This document shows positions 5,728-7,546 of a stretch of DNA of 7,546 nucleotides, in pieces. Each line of letters begins with the position of its first letter. Position 1 is the first letter of the stretch. A model generated the notes under the pieces. The model saw nothing but the letters and a program-made list of their open reading frames with translations, was not told where the DNA came from and did no database searches. The stretch lies in contig CAAGBQ010000010.1 in NCBI GenBank assembly GCA_900768105.1, forward strand, positions 1 through 7,546, written 5' to 3'. The stretch comes from Oscillospiraceae bacterium. Lineage in GTDB: Bacteria; Bacillota; Clostridia; Oscillospirales; Ruminococcaceae. Both the position numbers and the translations under genes were made by a program.

Positions 5728-7125
5728 AAATTTATAGTAGAGGAACGGGTTATAGCTTGAACCTACAAGCAGCGCCGTGTTCATAAGCAGCATAACCGCG
5801 TTTGCGGGAATCTGAATATATTGCGAAGCCCTTGTAAGCGCCGGCCGCTCCTCGATAAATTTTTTGGCCGTAGGAACCACCGGCAGACAAAATACAACCG
5901 CAAGGATAAGCCAAAATACATTGTTTTGCAAAATAATTCCGGGGGAAAGATCCGCAAAGCCGCTTCCCGCAAAGCCGAACATAACCGCAAGGCAGTTTTT
6001 CATAGCGGTCAGGTCGGTAAAATAGAACATAACCCATCCAATCAGCACAATAAACAGCAGATAGATGTTTGAAAGCACCGGCAGCTTTTTAAGCACTTTA
6101 AGCAGGAACAGCTTTTCGATTATGATAAGCACGCCGAACCAAAGCCCCCAAAAAATAAAGTTCCAGCTTGCGCCGTGCCAAAATCCGGTAAGGAACCAAA
6201 CCACAAAAAGGTTCAGCATCTGGTGGCGGCGGTTGCCGCCCAGCGGAATATAAACATAATCACGGAAGAATTGACCGAGGGACATATGCCACCTCCGCCA
6301 AAATTCCGTTGCGGAGCGGGCAATATAGGGGTAATTGAAGTTTTCGAGGAAGTGGAAGCCGAATATCCGCCCAAGCCCGATTGCCATATCCGAATATCCG
6401 GAAAAATCATAGTAAATCTGAATGGCAAACATAATAACGCCAAACCATGTTCCTACTGTGGTTGCCTTCAGCAGGTCGCCGGAAAGATAATCCTCCGCAA
6501 ATTTTCCCGCAACATTCGCAATAAACACCTTTTTGGTAAGACCCACAAGGAACCTTGCCGTTCCGGAATAAACATCCTCCAGTGTTTCCCTGCGGTTGTC
6601 CACCTCCACTGCAACATCGGCATAGCGAACTATCGGTCCAGCAACAAGTTGGCTGTAAAGCGAAACATACATAAAGAATTTCATATAGTTATGCTGCGGC
6701 TTTACATCGTCCCTATATACATCAATGGTATAGCTTAATGTTTGGAAGGTATAAAAGCTTATTCCTATCGGCAGCGAAAACGCCGGAACCGGAAAAGCCG
6801 TTCCGAGCAGCAGGTTTATGTTTTCCACAAAAAATCCGCTGTATTTAAATACGCCCAAAAGCCCAAGGTTAAGAACAAGCGAGGAAACAAGCGCAAGCTT
6901 CGCGCCGATTTTTCCTCTGTATTTTTCAATAATAAGCCCGTGGAAATAGTCTATGGTCGCACTGAATATAAGCAGCGTTACCCAAACCGGCTCGCCCCAG
7001 GCATAAAACGCCAAAGAAAATACAATAAGCACCGCGTTGCGGAACGCTCTGTTTTTCGTGGAGAAATACAGAACAATGTTCAGCGGCAAAAAGACATAAA
7101 GGAATACCAAATTTGCAAATACCAT
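5725..7125 (-). CDS. MBOAT-family membrane O-acyltransferase (AlgI/PatA-like)
   Basis: Polytopic membrane protein predicted to move acyl groups, usually acetyl, from a cytoplasmic donor to an extracytoplasmic acceptor protein. From ATG 7125 it has 466 residues, close to AlgI size. The start MVFANLVFLYVFLPL is typical of the family. Conserved blocks are GISFYTFQTLSYTIDVYR (121-138), QIYYDFSGYSDMAIG (236-250), EFWRRWHMSLGQFFRDY (274-290) and TGFWHGASWNF (313-323), where His317 matches the invariant MBOAT histidine. A longer frame reaches GTG at 7200, but those residues are not family-like. The SD is weak (GGAC about 8 nt upstream). It is first in the leftward operon and is followed 14 nt later by its DHHW partner, the usual AlgI-AlgX/J type of pairing. 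DltB is another relative, but no other dlt genes are here, and the AlgI-type motifs and DHHW neighbour fit polysaccharide O-acylation better. Confidence 0.95.
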   Translation of the reverse strand: MVFANLVFLYVFLPLNIVLYFSTKNRAFRNAVLIVFSLAFYAWGEPVWVTLLIFSATIDYFHGLIIEKYRGKIGAKLALVSSLVLNLGLLGVFKYSGFFVENINLLLGTAFPVPAFSLPIGISFYTFQTLSYTIDVYRDDVKPQHNYMKFFMYVSLYSQLVAGPIVRYADVAVEVDNRRETLEDVYSGTARFLVGLTKKVFIANVAGKFAEDYLSGDLLKATTVGTWFGVIMFAIQIYYDFSGYSDMAIGLGRIFGFHFLENFNYPYIARSATEFWRRWHMSLGQFFRDYVYIPLGGNRRHQMLNLFVVWFLTGFWHGASWNFIFWGLWFGVLIIIEKLFLLKVLKKLPVLSNIYLLFIVLIGWVMFYFTDLTAMKNCLAVMFGFAGSGFADLSPGIILQNNVFWLILAVVFCLPVVPTAKKFIEERPALTRASQYIQIPANAVMLLMNTALLVGSSYNPFLYYKF

Positions 7126-7170
7126 TCGTTTTGTCCGTCCTGTTTTAAAAAAAGTGAGTGTATAGTATAA

Positions 7171-7187
7171 GTGCAATTTTATTGCGC
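7171..7187 (-). other. Small hairpin in the MBOAT 5' leader
   Basis: GTGCAAT (7171-7177) pairs with ATTGCGC (7181-7187) with one G-T wobble around a TTT loop. It lies in the predicted untranslated leader of about 80 nt. Too small to call regulatory. Confidence 0.35.
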
Positions 7188-7210
7188 TTTTGCTGCACAC
7201 ATATAGAAAT

Positions 7211-7239
7211 ATAATACCCTATTTTTATGCAGATTTCAA
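7211..7239 (-). promoter_or_regulatory. Sigma-A-type promoter of the MBOAT operon
   Basis: On the minus strand, TTGAAA (7234-7239) is followed after exactly 17 bases by TATTAT (7211-7216), a near-consensus vegetative promoter in an AT-rich gap. Transcription would begin near 7204, leaving a leader of about 80 nt before the MBOAT ATG. It lies just downstream of the germination gene's stop, so the operon can be expressed independently. Confidence 0.75.
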
Positions 7240-7257
7240 TATAAATTGCCTTAATAA

Positions 7258-7546
7258 TTATTTAAGGCGGAAAAGCAGCCGCCCAAGCCCTTTAAAGGAA
7301 AACGGAACAATAGGCCAAAAATAGCCCTTCTTCCCCTCTATTTTTGTGGAAAGAATCAGCCATATGGTGAAGGCCGTTCCGGCGGCAAAGCCCCAAATGC
7401 CGAAAAGCGCCACCAAAACAAGCAAAAGCATCCGCATAAATTTTATCGCATACCCAAGCTCGTACCCCGGCTGGCTGTAATTCGCCATTGCCACAAAAGC
7501 CATATAAAGCAGCGTTTGCGCGCAGAACCATCCGGACTGCACCGCA
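7258..7546 (-). CDS. GerA-family spore germination protein, C-terminal part (cut by window edge)
   Basis: The frame is open at the right edge, so only the last 95 or so residues are present; the gene starts outside the window. The visible part reads SGWFCAQTLLYMAFVAMANYS, then QPGYELGYAIKFMRM, then a hydrophobic segment (LLLVLVALFGIWGFAAGTAF). It ends with a GYFWPIVPF block and a basic tail. This arrangement fits the C-terminus of GerAA/SpoVAF-type membrane subunits of nutrient germinant receptors in the spore inner membrane. The usual SFGxPYxxPxxP ending is degenerate here (GYFWPIVPF). The GTG at 7542 is an internal valine, not a start. GerA subunit versus SpoVAF-like paralogue cannot be decided from this piece. 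Confidence 0.72.
   Translation of the reverse strand, partial: AVQSGWFCAQTLLYMAFVAMANYSQPGYELGYAIKFMRMLLLVLVALFGIWGFAAGTAFTIWLILSTKIEGKKGYFWPIVPFSFKGLGRLLFRLK

Noticed and set aside
7126..7200. N-terminal extension of the MBOAT protein from GTG 7200
   Set aside because: The extra 25 residues are not family-like, the region holds the likely transcribed leader, and MVFANLVFLYVFLP is the standard start for this family.

Overview
This window looks like the chromosome of a spore-forming, gut-type Clostridia (Oscillospirales/Ruminococcaceae-like). The clues are a GerA-family germination-receptor fragment, strong AGGAGG-type Shine-Dalgarno (SD) sites, a moderate-to-high GC coding style with GC-rich third positions, and an intergenic island of CTCCCC...GGGGAG hairpin repeats of the kind common in those genomes. 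The taxonomic placement is inferred from these traits; no marker gene proves it.

Layout, left to right. A plus-strand gene (11-871) encodes a membrane-anchored M15B (VanY/LdcB-type) D,D- or L,D-carboxypeptidase. It ends at a perfect 15-bp terminator hairpin (892-925). From about 926 to 1351 there is no gene. The stretch holds several short hairpins, five degenerate copies of a CTCGCCTCCCC-type motif, a 46-nt direct repeat and a parS-like split palindrome. A second strong hairpin (1352-1382) closes the island.

Everything from there to the right edge is on the minus strand and reads leftward. In transcription order from the right: the C-terminal end of a GerA-family germination protein (cut by the window edge), a sigma-A-like promoter (7211-7239), an MBOAT O-acyltransferase (AlgI/PatA-like), a DHHW/AlgX-like SGNH protein, an RlmD/TrmA-family 23S rRNA uracil-C5 methyltransferase, GalE, and a VanZ-like small membrane protein whose gene overlaps galE. 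The SD of two genes overlaps the stop codon of the gene before, so this reads as one compact transcription unit ending at the 1352-1382 hairpin.

How the genes may work together. MBOAT and DHHW/AlgX-like proteins form the usual two-part machine for moving acyl (mostly acetyl) groups across the membrane onto an extracellular glycan. GalE supplies UDP-galactose, and possibly UDP-GalNAc because its gatekeeper residue is Cys299. A surface-polymer modification operon is therefore a reasonable reading. The convergent carboxypeptidase trims wall peptides and carries a Ser/Glu-rich spacer very like the one inside the DHHW protein, so both probably act outside the membrane in the wall zone. The rRNA methyltransferase looks like a housekeeping passenger. 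There is no vanHAX, so the VanY and VanZ homologues do not indicate a glycopeptide-resistance cluster. I see no tRNA, rRNA, CRISPR array, transposase or phage gene.
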